From the NCBI GenBank assembly GCA_028280415.1, contig JANQLV010000006.1, positions 1-64,000 on the forward strand: 64,000 bases of DNA, written 5' to 3'. The translations under genes and the position numbers were made by a program. The DNA is from Saprospiraceae bacterium (lineage in GTDB: Bacteria > Bacteroidota > Bacteroidia > Chitinophagales > Saprospiraceae). Under the pieces are notes generated by a model. The model worked only from the letters and a program-made list of their open reading frames with translations, had not been told where the DNA came from and did not search any database. Below, piece after piece: positions 1 through 9,162 of this stretch; position 1 is the first letter of the stretch; every line of letters begins with the position of its first letter.

Positions 1-1
1 C

Positions 2-2008
2 AATTACGCCAACCCTGGCAATGATTTCTTCGATGTCTTTGATGGCAGCGGCAATATCATTGCTACTTATATGCTCAGCCAGCTTCCCGTTTTGCATCAG
101 GGTTATGTACCTACCGGAGCTCCCGTAGATGTACTCGCTGTTTGTATCAATGATAATCCTAATTGTTGTACCGATACTGAATTTTTAGTACCAGACTGTA
201 CTAATGATTGTGAAATCTATGATATTATCGCTGAGCCTCACGATTGTGATGGGAATACGTTCCTCGTGGATTTTGATTTCAATTATAATAATACCAGTGA
301 TTCTTTTACCGTTGAGGATGCCAACAATTTCTTCGGTACTTTCGCTTATGCGGATTTACCCATCACACTTGGCCCATTCGAAGGTAATGGACAAAATTTT
401 GGATTCCTGTTTATCGATCAAGAAAACGAAAACTGCCTTAATGATGTAGGTTTTGAAGCACCTGACTGCGAACCAGCTGCTTCTACCTGCATTCAATTCG
501 AAGGATTGACAAACGGTATCAATTACGGGGGGAGCAATAGTGAGCCTGGTGATCTGCTAATGATTGAAAATGAAGTCCTGGTCACACTGGAAGGTTTAAT
601 CGATCCACTTGGTAATTTGAATTACAATTATATGTTTGCCACCGATCAGGATATTTGTAGTCCTTTTGATGCGGCAAGTGATAATCGTCTGTTTATGTTT
701 AATGGTCTAAGGTTTGACTTCTCACAATTAAGTCAAAACCCGACGCAGGTCACTTTCCCTTTTCATAACTGCGGAATTCCATTTGCACTTTCAGCCAATG
801 ATCAGGTACCACTGACCTATATATTTCCATTGAACGATACGACCTTTGCACTTACACCTACTGTAAATGCAAGTATCCAATTGGATAGTGGTGATCCGGA
901 GGAAGGTATTTTGACCCTGAGTGGTATAATCGAGAACTTTTATATTGGCGGTATCGAATTACAAATAGATAATGTATGTTTCAACGTAGAGAACCTAATC
1001 CCCGATGTATGGCCAGGTGATGCTAATTTTGATAATATTGCCAATAATTTTGATCTGCTACATGTCGGAATTGCCTTCGGAACTCAAGGCACCGCAAGGG
1101 CTATGAGTAATATAGATTGGGATGCTATGCCGGTAGAGGATTGGGACGACTTCTTTGCCGATGAAGAAACAAATTATAAACATGCAGACTGTGATGGAGA
1201 TGGTATTGTAGATGAGGTAGACAGAGTAGCTATTTTGGAAAATTATAATCTTGATCACGGCCCGATTCCGATTTTTGTACAAATCGAAGGAACACCGAAT
1301 GACCCACCTTTCTTCGTCGATCTGCCGGAAGCAGGGGATATTCAGGTTGGTCAGCCATTTAGCGCCCCAATCATCCTGGGGACAGAAGCTATCCCTATTG
1401 AGGAAATTTACGGTCTTGCATTTACGATCTCCTTTGATACCGAAATAATGGATGAATCACAAGTAAGTATTGAATTGGGAGATAGCTGGATGGGACAAGA
1501 TGGAACCAACCTTATACATCTTGATCGGGAATTTGCTTCCGAAGGCAGGATTGAAGTAGCAATTACCCGTACTGATCAGAACAATGTCGAAGGCTTTGGA
1601 ACGATCGGAAATTTCATCGGAATTATTGATGATATTCTTGGGCACTCTGAAGTAGAGGTTGAAGTCCATCGCATCAAAGCCATCCGTTATGACGAAACAG
1701 TAGTACCATTATATACGCCTGTTGAAACACTGGATTTGATAACTCCTCTACGGCCAGAGCCATTAGCGGAAGCCATTGGTATTTTCCCTAACCCTACCAG
1801 CGACTTGATCTATATAGACAATCAAACTGGAGAGCATATTAAAAGTATCGAAATTTATAATACTTTAGGTCAGTCTATGCTGGTTATTGACCGGGTTATC
1901 GAAGGAGAAAGTATCTCAACTTCCGAATGGCCAGCCGGAGTCTATATTGTTCAGATTGAACTGGAAACTCAAAAACTGATTAAAAGGGTTGAGAAAATTA
2001 ATTTGTAA
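2..2008 (+). CDS. T9SS-sorted secreted protein with dockerin-like and cohesin-like regions (5' end outside window)
   Basis: The reading frame is open to the left edge, so the ATG at 71 is probably internal and the gene starts upstream. Bases about 1010-1240 encode two calcium-loop-like segments (GDANFDN and DCDGDGIVDE, each followed by a hydrophobic helix), which resembles a type I dockerin pair. Bases 1280-1700 encode a beta-sandwich of the cohesin kind (YGLAFTISFD). The last ~75 residues, from FPNPTSDLIYI to the C-terminal lysine-rich end, are a type A T9SS sorting domain. The product should therefore cross the outer membrane by T9SS and stay on the surface or be released. No catalytic domain is visible in the part seen; the upstream half would decide the function. 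A strong terminator follows. Confidence 0.85.
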   Translation, partial: NYANPGNDFFDVFDGSGNIIATYMLSQLPVLHQGYVPTGAPVDVLAVCINDNPNCCTDTEFLVPDCTNDCEIYDIIAEPHDCDGNTFLVDFDFNYNNTSDSFTVEDANNFFGTFAYADLPITLGPFEGNGQNFGFLFIDQENENCLNDVGFEAPDCEPAASTCIQFEGLTNGINYGGSNSEPGDLLMIENEVLVTLEGLIDPLGNLNYNYMFATDQDICSPFDAASDNRLFMFNGLRFDFSQLSQNPTQVTFPFHNCGIPFALSANDQVPLTYIFPLNDTTFALTPTVNASIQLDSGDPEEGILTLSGIIENFYIGGIELQIDNVCFNVENLIPDVWPGDANFDNIANNFDLLHVGIAFGTQGTARAMSNIDWDAMPVEDWDDFFADEETNYKHADCDGDGIVDEVDRVAILENYNLDHGPIPIFVQIEGTPNDPPFFVDLPEAGDIQVGQPFSAPIILGTEAIPIEEIYGLAFTISFDTEIMDESQVSIELGDSWMGQDGTNLIHLDREFASEGRIEVAITRTDQNNVEGFGTIGNFIGIIDDILGHSEVEVEVHRIKAIRYDETVVPLYTPVETLDLITPLRPEPLAEAIGIFPNPTSDLIYIDNQTGEHIKSIEIYNTLGQSMLVIDRVIEGESISTSEWPAGVYIVQIELETQKLIKRVEKINL

Positions 2009-2051
2009 AAATTAAGAGGCTCTAAACGGCATCCAAGTATTAGATAATCAA

Positions 2052-2081
2052 ATGGCTCGCTAATAGCGGGTCATTTTTTTT
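2052..2081 (+). terminator. Rho-independent terminator
   Basis: A 10-bp stem (ATGGCTCGCT with AGCGGGTCAT, two G-U pairs) with a 3-nt loop is followed directly by eight T residues. It lies 43 bp after the stop codon of the T9SS protein. Confidence 0.85.
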
Positions 2082-2291
2082 GATAACATCCTGACAGCTT
2101 TAAAAGCTCTGTATTCTGTAATACTATAAAACAAGCTTTGATTTTGACTCTACAGCTGTCCGGTTTTTATCCCTATCTAAGACTTTATGTTTTCTCAGTG
2201 CCTTCTTTGTTCAAAAATTATCAGCCTATAGTGTAATAAAAGGTCATTTTAAAACTTCCTCATTGTAATAGGAAAGGACTGGGTATAAATA

Positions 2292-2299
2292 TATCTTTG
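2292..2299 (+). promoter_or_regulatory. Candidate Bacteroidota -7 box (TATCTTTG)
   Basis: This matches the TAnnTTTG consensus. It ends only 4 bp before the ATG at 2304, so a transcript from it would be leaderless or nearly so. No TTG is found at the usual -33 distance (the nearest is 26 bp upstream), which weakens the call. Confidence 0.3.
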
Positions 2300-2303
2300 C
2301 CAT

Positions 2304-3188
2304 ATGATCTTTATTTTCCTCATCCTTGCCTGTTTTTTGCTCTTGCTTCTAGCTCCGAAAGGTACAAATCTGCATGAAATCATTCGCCTGCCCTATTATA
2401 ATTACAAAGCCCAAACGGCCAAACGAAATGAGATGATCATGCATAAATACCAATTTGGTGCGCATCGCAGACAATACCTTTATCTGTTTTTGCCAAAAGG
2501 TAAAAAAGTTAGCAAAGAGGAAGTAATCATTTACTTCCACGGAGGGGGCTGGACTTTTGGAAATCCCATGATGTTTCGTTGTAATGCTCAACTTTTTGTT
2601 GACCTTGGTTACGCGGTTATCATGCCAACCTATCGCAGACTCCCCTTTTTCAATGCAGATGATATGCAGAAAGATATTCGACTGGCTCTGAAGACTACTA
2701 TTGATATTATCAAGGAAAAGTCCTGGCAAAATAAAAGACTGATCATTGCAGGACTGTCTTCCGGTGCACATCTGGCAGCGCTGCTTTGTTATAATAAAAC
2801 GCATTTTAAATCACTGGAACTCCCCAGAGAAAAATTAGCGGGAATACTATTACTTGGTCCTCCACTCGATCTCAGGGAAATGACTCCTACCCCGGTAATC
2901 TGGAAGCTAGTCGGTAGGCGAAAACAAGCGCTTTTTCAAAGAAATAATCCGGTCAATTATCTAGAGCCAACGGATCAACAGGCAACATTCCTGCTTCATG
3001 GAACTAAAGATGGTCTAGTCAATTATAACAGTTCACTTTCTTTTATAAAAAAAAGAGGTACAGAAGCTTTTACTTTTTATACTATTGAAAACGGAACACA
3101 TCTCGATGCGGGCTTTTGGATTTTTGAAGAAGGGGAAATCCGAGATGCTATATTTAACTGGCTGGAAAGTCTGGAAATTAAAAAATAA
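2304..3188 (+). CDS. Membrane-anchored alpha/beta hydrolase (HSL-like esterase/lipase)
   Basis: This 294-aa protein has the hormone-sensitive-lipase-type fold signature. Residues 79-83 are the oxyanion-hole motif HGGGW, the nucleophile elbow GLSSG places the catalytic serine at 152, and the rest of the triad is probably Asp236 (HGTKDG) and His266 (NGTHLD). Residues 2-17 are a hydrophobic segment that fits an N-terminal membrane anchor or uncleaved signal. The family hydrolyses short-chain esters; the natural substrate cannot be told from sequence. The gene stands alone between a terminator and a convergent gene. The start at 2304 is chosen because it includes the hydrophobic anchor; a later start at about 2430 would give a soluble enzyme. 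Confidence 0.85.
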   Translation: MIFIFLILACFLLLLLAPKGTNLHEIIRLPYYNYKAQTAKRNEMIMHKYQFGAHRRQYLYLFLPKGKKVSKEEVIIYFHGGGWTFGNPMMFRCNAQLFVDLGYAVIMPTYRRLPFFNADDMQKDIRLALKTTIDIIKEKSWQNKRLIIAGLSSGAHLAALLCYNKTHFKSLELPREKLAGILLLGPPLDLREMTPTPVIWKLVGRRKQALFQRNNPVNYLEPTDQQATFLLHGTKDGLVNYNSSLSFIKKRGTEAFTFYTIENGTHLDAGFWIFEEGEIRDAIFNWLESLEIKK

Positions 3189-3251
3189 AAACTTTTTAGA
3201 GTAGTCATGCATATGCGGCATGACCATCACTTACCTTGTTCTAAGCAATTA

Positions 3252-3872
3252 TTATTCAAATAACATTTCAAAAAGCAAATAATGTTTAATCCCAAATTTC
3301 TCACCCCAATTCTCAATGTCTTTTCCACTCGTTCCAACCTGACACCAGGATTTGGAACCATCTTCTCTTTCATAGGGTAAAATATAAGCCAACAGATAAA
3401 ACTTCTCATTATATCCGATTTTCATCTTACTCTCTTCAGCGATATTTCTCAAGCTATATTCATCTGTATCTATTGCATCAAATTCTTTGGTAATTGAAAA
3501 GCGAGGAAATTTAAAAGTCATCTTCAATTTATTTTTGTGAGTCAGTTTTGAGATTACTTTTAAATCTAAAATGGTGTCATTTACGTTCTCAAATTGTTCA
3601 ATTCCGATTGACTTACTATCAAAAACCGTTGTGTCCCGAAGAGTTTTTCCATCCCAAATTTCTTTTACGGTAATTTTATAGCTCTTGTCTTTTAGTTCCT
3701 GTCCGATAAATTTTATTTTCAAATATTCAATCTCTTCAAATTGAAGAATATCCCTTATTTCCTGATTTTCAGAAGAATAGTCGGAAATCATTTTCAATCC
3801 CTTATCAGAATCTTGTCCGAATGATATGTTGCTTAAAACAAGATATATTAAGATCAGGATACTTTTTCTCAT
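3252..3872 (-). CDS. Hypothetical secreted protein
   Basis: A 206-aa product with an N-terminal signal peptide (hydrophobic residues 4-17, probable cleavage after SNISFG). The rest is mixed alpha/beta with many charged residues and no motif I recognise. It is convergent with the hydrolase and has no close partner on its own strand. A periplasmic or surface location is inferred from the signal peptide alone. Confidence 0.65.
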   Translation of the reverse strand: MRKSILILIYLVLSNISFGQDSDKGLKMISDYSSENQEIRDILQFEEIEYLKIKFIGQELKDKSYKITVKEIWDGKTLRDTTVFDSKSIGIEQFENVNDTILDLKVISKLTHKNKLKMTFKFPRFSITKEFDAIDTDEYSLRNIAEESKMKIGYNEKFYLLAYILPYEREDGSKSWCQVGTSGKDIENWGEKFGIKHYLLFEMLFE

Positions 3873-3999
3873 CTCGAATTATTCTTTCTAATGATTAACA
3901 TGAAGTAAATTAAAGTCCAGCACAAGTATAAGTATCAAGCGTCAAAATAAAAATCTGACCTTGATACTTTTTTATTGCTATTGTCAGCATTCTGTTTGT

Positions 4000-6096
4000 C
4001 TAACAACCTTCTGGCCTTGCACCGATCCCGGAACGATCCAATAACTCCTGCAAACGTTTTTCGTAAAAATCGAGCAAGAGATTGGTTATATTTAATTCGA
4101 TATCCACTTTGCGAAACTCTCCGCCTTTTTCGGAAGCCGGATGCTCATAAGCACCAATTCGAATGGGAACCCCCATGAAGTCCAATTGTTGCTTGACCGT
4201 CCAGGCGCGGGCAATACCCAGTTCCATATTACTTCGCAAGGAATTGGTGATTTCCCGTTTAGTAGTTTTTTCTTCAGTATCTACCTCGGAATAATGAGTA
4301 AAGGGCGTGCCTTCGGGAATCTCCAGAGAGTTTTTATAACGCGCACCTTTAAAAGCATGTCCATCCGTATGTCCTTCCAGATAGATGAAAAAATCTTCTT
4401 TACAACGCATATTTGCTTCACAGTATTTACTTAGCACCTCCGTATCGACCCAAGCCGCAATTTTTTTATAATATTCCGGATCGCCCATTTTAGCCAGGTC
4501 AATATCCTGACAGAGATAAGTAGAAATAATATATTGTATCCCAATGTTCCCGAGGGAATCATAAAGTACAGTTGTTTCGCAGGGTTGTTGTTCACTATTC
4601 AGATCATCCTGCATAATTTTGGCGGATGCCGGGCCAAAGCGTTCCCGTTCAGCATGTGTCTCTTTACGTGCCTGCAATACCAGCTCCCAATAACGGCAAT
4701 CCCAAACTTCAATTTGCAAGCGAAGAACCCGACAGGCCAGTTCTTCATCAAATTCGAGACTATGTTCTTTTTTCAAAGCATTGATCGCATCGAGGTATTG
4801 TTGTCCTTTGTTACATTCATCCATCATCCCCTTAATCGTCCAGGATTTGACCTGAGTAATTTTATCACAATAGTAAGTCGCCGTTTCAAAGGGATGCAAC
4901 AGCGTATCATTTTCTACGATAAATTCTGCCCAGAGCAAATCCAGTGCTTCCCGGTCTGCTTCGTACTGCTTAAGTTTTGCTTCCAGTTTTTTAATCTTGT
5001 CTTTGGTTGTTGCGTCCAAATGAGGTTTGAAAGTAGTCTGTATTGAAGCGATGCTATCCAACATCTTTTGACCATCGGTACATGCTTTAACCGTTCCATA
5101 CATTGTCAGCGCCCTGATTTGTGCTTCTTTTTCACAATATTCCGACATGAAGTCTAAAGCTCCCAATAAGGTGTCTGTAGAAACAAACTCTTTCCAGGAT
5201 TTATCCAGTTTCGCTATATCTCCATTATAACGCCCCACTTCCGATTCCAGCCAGTCGATTTTCTCTTGCAAATCCTTAGGAACACTTTGTTGATTATCTC
5301 TTTGTAGCTTTTGAATCTCGGCTAAATTTTCGGCCCCAAACTTACAGATATCAACTGCTGCCCGAAGCATGTGAGCTTTCATATTCGGAATCGCATTACA
5401 TTTAATCAAAGGTAATTCCGGCTTAAAACCTGGTGATTTATCTGTATTGGTATATTCCTTCCAGGCTTTCCCGAGTTTAGGCAGATCGATAAATAATTGT
5501 TTAGTGCTGGCTACTCTTTCTTTAAGTCCTTGTACATCTTCTACTTTAAGTGAAGTACGTTCGGCCAGTTTAAGTACGCGATTTTCAAAATTGTCTTTTG
5601 CACTGCCAATATCCCCGGCACAATAATGAATATGTGCCAGCATATAAAAATGTTTGGCCAGTGTACCTTTTTCGCAAACTGTTTTTGCAACAGCATTCTT
5701 TTCGAGGTCCTCCAGTGTGACACTTTCGTATTTAAGAAATTTCTGCCAAAGTCTTTCTGTTTCGTGATAGGCATCAATTTTACTTTCCAGATCATCATAA
5801 CGAGTTTTGAAATCCGGAATCTTGGCATAAACACTCTCGCCGGTTTTCTTAATTTCTCGCATTAATTTTTCCGCAGAGCCTATATCGTTGGCACAAAAAT
5901 CAACATAACCGTACATCAAACACCATTTTACATAATCGACCGGTGTTTCTTTTGAGGGTTTGGTCAATTTACTAATGTTGGAGGTTTTTGTATCTGTAAG
6001 AAATTCCTTCCAGGTTTCTTCAAAATTGACAAACTGAGCCTGACAAAGGCTACCTAAAAAACAGATAAAAATAGTGCTTAATAACCGTGAGCAATT
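4000..6096 (-). CDS. Envelope protein with helical W-x-E-F repeats and C-terminal OmpA-like domain
   Basis: The start at 6096 (MNCSRLL) is preferred over 6129 because it begins directly before a signal peptide ending at CQA; the product is 698 aa. The body is a series of about five helical modules of ~110 residues, each opening with a pattern like W-K-E-F and containing a Y/T-x-C motif, so many paired cysteines are expected in the periplasm. The C-terminal ~180 residues are an OmpA-like domain: EGHTDG, then a long insert, then the RAWTVKQQLDFMG helix and a final FRKVDIEL strand. OmpA domains bind peptidoglycan, so the protein probably tethers something to the cell wall. The function of the repeats is unknown. 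It is divergent from the CotH gene. Confidence 0.75.
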   Translation of the reverse strand, partial: NCSRLLSTIFICFLGSLCQAQFVNFEETWKEFLTDTKTSNISKLTKPSKETPVDYVKWCLMYGYVDFCANDIGSAEKLMREIKKTGESVYAKIPDFKTRYDDLESKIDAYHETERLWQKFLKYESVTLEDLEKNAVAKTVCEKGTLAKHFYMLAHIHYCAGDIGSAKDNFENRVLKLAERTSLKVEDVQGLKERVASTKQLFIDLPKLGKAWKEYTNTDKSPGFKPELPLIKCNAIPNMKAHMLRAAVDICKFGAENLAEIQKLQRDNQQSVPKDLQEKIDWLESEVGRYNGDIAKLDKSWKEFVSTDTLLGALDFMSEYCEKEAQIRALTMYGTVKACTDGQKMLDSIASIQTTFKPHLDATTKDKIKKLEAKLKQYEADREALDLLWAEFIVENDTLLHPFETATYYCDKITQVKSWTIKGMMDECNKGQQYLDAINALKKEHSLEFDEELACRVLRLQIEVWDCRYWELVLQARKETHAERERFGPASAKIMQDDLNSEQQPCETTVLYDSLGNIGIQYIISTYLCQDIDLAKMGDPEYYKKIAAWVDTEVLSKYCEANMRCKEDFFIYLEGHTDGHAFKGARYKNSLEIPEGTPFTHYSEVDTEEKTTKREITNSLRSNMELGIARAWTVKQQLDFMGVPIRIGAYEHPASEKGGEFRKVDIELNITNLLLDFYEKRLQELLDRSGIGARPEGC

Positions 6097-6129
6097 CATA
6101 AAGATGATCTTAGAATGTTTTGAAATCAA

Positions 6130-6521
6130 TTTTATACAAAAAAAAGGAAAAGTTCCGGGAATTAATAATCTGATATAAGGCAGAATTCACTAATTCTGTG
6201 ACGTTATTTTGCGTTAGGGCTTTTTTTCAGCTGCTAAACAAATGACAAAATTGTAATAAAAGAGGATAAAATGATTTGCTAAACGTATATTTAGAATTGC
6301 AAGAGCGAATTAATTGTGGTCATGTTACTGATTGTATAACAAAGTTTAAGGATCGCCTTAATCAATTAAGGTGCATTATCCTTATGATTTCAGGCAATAG
6401 GTCTAGATAAACCTCATGCTTAAAACCTGACTATTGAACCCACTTAAGAATACTGATCCCGTAGACGCATTCTTCACTTTAAAACATTAGATTCAAGTCA
6501 TTAAAAACAGATTTACTGCTT
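6130..6521. other. Gene-free divergent intergenic region
   Basis: About 390 bp lie between the divergent OmpA-domain and CotH genes. It is AT-rich and must hold both promoters, but I found no convincing TAnnTTTG box, RNA gene or repeat. Confidence 0.5.
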
Positions 6522-9086
6522 ATGAGACTTAGATGTACTTTACTTTTTATACTTTTTCTGTATACATTCCTTTCTACTAATGCGCAGGTAGTGATTAACG
6601 AATACTCTGCTACCAATATGCGAGCTTATTACGATAATTTTAATAAAAATGAGGACTGGGTAGAGCTATATAACAATTCAAATCAGGCCGTTGATATCGG
6701 TGGCTGGTATCTTTCCGATAAGCAAGACAATCCGACCAAATGGGAAATTCCAACCGGAACAAACATCGCTGCCAATGATTATATGTTATTCTGGTTAAGC
6801 GGCAGAGACACGGCTATGATCAACGGAATGCATACCAACTTCAAACTGTCTCAAACAAAGAATAATGAATATTTGGTTTTGAGTAATCCCCAGGGCAATA
6901 TTCAAGAAGTATTCCCGCTCGCTATTACCGGCCTGCATCATTCCAGATGTCGTACAACGGATGGCAATAGTATCTGGATGGTATGCACCGAGCCAACACC
7001 GGGCTATTCCAATAATTCCAGTCCTCAGTACAGTCGTTATACGGTAGCTCCAACGATCAGCCTGACGGGAGGTTTTTATTCCGAAAGTCAAACGGTTAGT
7101 ATTAGTTCCACCGAGCCCAATGCAGTAGTACGTTATACACTTGACGGTACTTTGCCTACGGAAACATCACCAATTTATGCTTCGCCGGTCCTTATCAATG
7201 AAACCAGCGTCTTAAAAGCGCGTGCTTTTAGTAATGATCCTTTGATCCTTCCGGGCAAAATAGATTTCAACACTTATTTCATCGACGAGTCTTTTAGCCT
7301 TGCTGTATTTTCCGTAGCTGCGGATTCCGTTATTATGCTTGCCAATGGAACCGGAACTATTCTTCCCGAGGGTTCGATTGAATATTTTGATGAAAACGGT
7401 GTCCGTACAGCTACTTCTTACGGAGGGCTCAATAGACACGGTCAGGATTCCTGGGCCCTTCCACACCGAAGTCTGGATTGGGTCTCCAGAGATGAAATGG
7501 GGTATAATAATGCAATCCCCGAAAAACTTTTTAGCTATTCAGACCGGGATGAATACCAGCGTATTATTTTCAGAGCCTCGGGAGATGATAATTATCCGGC
7601 GGTCAATGATAATGCACATCAGGGAAGTGCGCATATCAGAGATGAGTATGTACATACTTTAGCCCAGGAGGGAGGAATGAAACTGGATGTCCGCGCAGTA
7701 GAAAGGGTCATCGTCTTTCTAAATGGACAATACTGGGGCGTATATGGTTTACGCGAACGTCCGGCTGATCATGATTATATCAAAGAATACTATGGTCATG
7801 ACAAATTTGATATTCAATTTTTATCTACCTGGGGAAATACAGAAGCCGAATATGGTGGCCAAGCTTCTTTTGATGACTGGGCGGTACTTAGAGATTTCAT
7901 TTTAGAAAATGACATGTCTGATTCCAGTAATTATCAAATCGTCAAAGACAATTTGCAGGTACTGAGCCTGATTGATTATATGATCGCCAATCTCAACTCC
8001 GTAGCTTCGGACTGGCTTAATTATAATACCGGCTGGTGGCGCGGACTCGATCCCGATGGCGATCACAAAAAATGGGGCTATATCCTATGGGATAATGATG
8101 CTACTTTTGATTATTACATTAACTATTCCGGGGTCCCGAATACCGATCCGGATGCCGAGCCTTGTGATATTGATGATATCAGTGATTTTATGGATGATTT
8201 TTTTGATAATGGCTGGACTGGGCCAAACGTTGGAAAACACGAAAAGATATTTTTGAAACTACAGGAAGAAAACGAAGCGTTTCGTCAACTCTATTACTCC
8301 CGGCAAGCTGATTTGATGAATACTGTTTATACTTGTGAAAACATGTTGAATACTTTAGACAATATGCTCGCGGTAATTGAACCCGAAATGCCCCGACAAA
8401 TCGCCCGTTGGGGAGGGAGCATGCAAGAGTGGCAAAGTAATGTAGAGGACCTAAAAGCATTCATATCTGAGCGCTGTACCTTACTGGATGACGGGATGGT
8501 CAATTGCTTTGACCTTACTGGTCCTTATCAGCTTACTCTAATGGTTGAGCCAGCAGGTATCGGAGTTGGAGAAATTGACCTGAATACTTTGGATATTGAA
8601 GAATTTCCCTGGAGCGGCAATTACTTCGGAGGTATGGAAAATCTAATAAAAGCGAGATCATTTATTGATGAATATGAATTTTCTCATTGGGAGAGTAAAT
8701 CCGGTAATACCATATTTCCCGATGCTCAAAGCCGTAGAGCGCGTATTACGCTGACTGAGGCAGATACTTTAATCGCGCATTTTGCGCTCCCCACTTCAAG
8801 CAGTCAGCCCGATAGCGATTTCGCCTTTAGTGCTTTCCCAACGGTAACGAATAATCATCTAAACGTCGTTTTCGAATTGAAAGAAGCGATGGAGATTCAA
8901 CTTAGCCTGCATTCCATTACCGGAGCGCAAATTGCGCTCTTTGATGAAGTACAGGGAAGACTGGGAGCAGGTGAGTACCGGGAACAAATTTCACTGGGTA
9001 ATCTACCTCTGGCTTCTGGCTTATACTTTTTGAATTTCAAAGCAGGCGATAGTCAGAAAACAGTAAAGATTTCCTTAATCCCTTAA
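6522..9086 (+). CDS. T9SS-sorted lamin-tail/CotH kinase family protein
   Basis: The 854-aa product has these domains in order: signal peptide (1-21, cleaved near TNA-Q); lamin tail domain (about 22-150, VVINEYSATN ... WVELYNN ... LSDKQDNPTKW); chitobiase C-terminal-like beta-sandwich (about 175-245, VRYTLDGTLPTETSPIYAS); CotH-like domain (about 290-640, with GVYGLRERP and ILWDNDATFDYY); and a T9SS sorting domain (about 775-854). CotH proteins are atypical protein kinases in Bacillus spores; in secreted Bacteroidota proteins the substrate is unknown. Surface attachment through T9SS is inferred from the sorting domain. A second protein at 54.3 kb has the same parts in another order. Confidence 0.9.
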   Translation: MRLRCTLLFILFLYTFLSTNAQVVINEYSATNMRAYYDNFNKNEDWVELYNNSNQAVDIGGWYLSDKQDNPTKWEIPTGTNIAANDYMLFWLSGRDTAMINGMHTNFKLSQTKNNEYLVLSNPQGNIQEVFPLAITGLHHSRCRTTDGNSIWMVCTEPTPGYSNNSSPQYSRYTVAPTISLTGGFYSESQTVSISSTEPNAVVRYTLDGTLPTETSPIYASPVLINETSVLKARAFSNDPLILPGKIDFNTYFIDESFSLAVFSVAADSVIMLANGTGTILPEGSIEYFDENGVRTATSYGGLNRHGQDSWALPHRSLDWVSRDEMGYNNAIPEKLFSYSDRDEYQRIIFRASGDDNYPAVNDNAHQGSAHIRDEYVHTLAQEGGMKLDVRAVERVIVFLNGQYWGVYGLRERPADHDYIKEYYGHDKFDIQFLSTWGNTEAEYGGQASFDDWAVLRDFILENDMSDSSNYQIVKDNLQVLSLIDYMIANLNSVASDWLNYNTGWWRGLDPDGDHKKWGYILWDNDATFDYYINYSGVPNTDPDAEPCDIDDISDFMDDFFDNGWTGPNVGKHEKIFLKLQEENEAFRQLYYSRQADLMNTVYTCENMLNTLDNMLAVIEPEMPRQIARWGGSMQEWQSNVEDLKAFISERCTLLDDGMVNCFDLTGPYQLTLMVEPAGIGVGEIDLNTLDIEEFPWSGNYFGGMENLIKARSFIDEYEFSHWESKSGNTIFPDAQSRRARITLTEADTLIAHFALPTSSSQPDSDFAFSAFPTVTNNHLNVVFELKEAMEIQLSLHSITGAQIALFDEVQGRLGAGEYREQISLGNLPLASGLYFLNFKAGDSQKTVKISLIP

Positions 9087-9117
9087 TCTTGTATGTATCA
9101 CCAAGAAAAATAATATA

Positions 9118-9156
9118 AAACATCCCGAATTTCCTTTTCGAAAATTCGGGATGTTT
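9118..9156. terminator. Bidirectional terminator between convergent genes
   Basis: A near-perfect 15-bp inverted repeat (AAACATCCCGAATTT and its complement) surrounds an 8-nt loop, with T runs on both sides. It serves the CotH gene on the plus strand and the propeller gene on the minus strand. Confidence 0.9.
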
Positions 9157-9162
9157 CATATT

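Noticed and set aside
3204..3224. Hairpin GTCATGC/GCATGAC as terminator between the hydrolase and the secreted hypothetical
   Set aside because: The stem is only 7 bp and no T tract follows on either strand.
4534..5046. 170-aa plus-strand ORF opposite the OmpA-domain gene
   Set aside because: It lies wholly antisense to a clear envelope protein gene; its Phe/Ile-rich content reflects the reverse of Lys/Glu codons.
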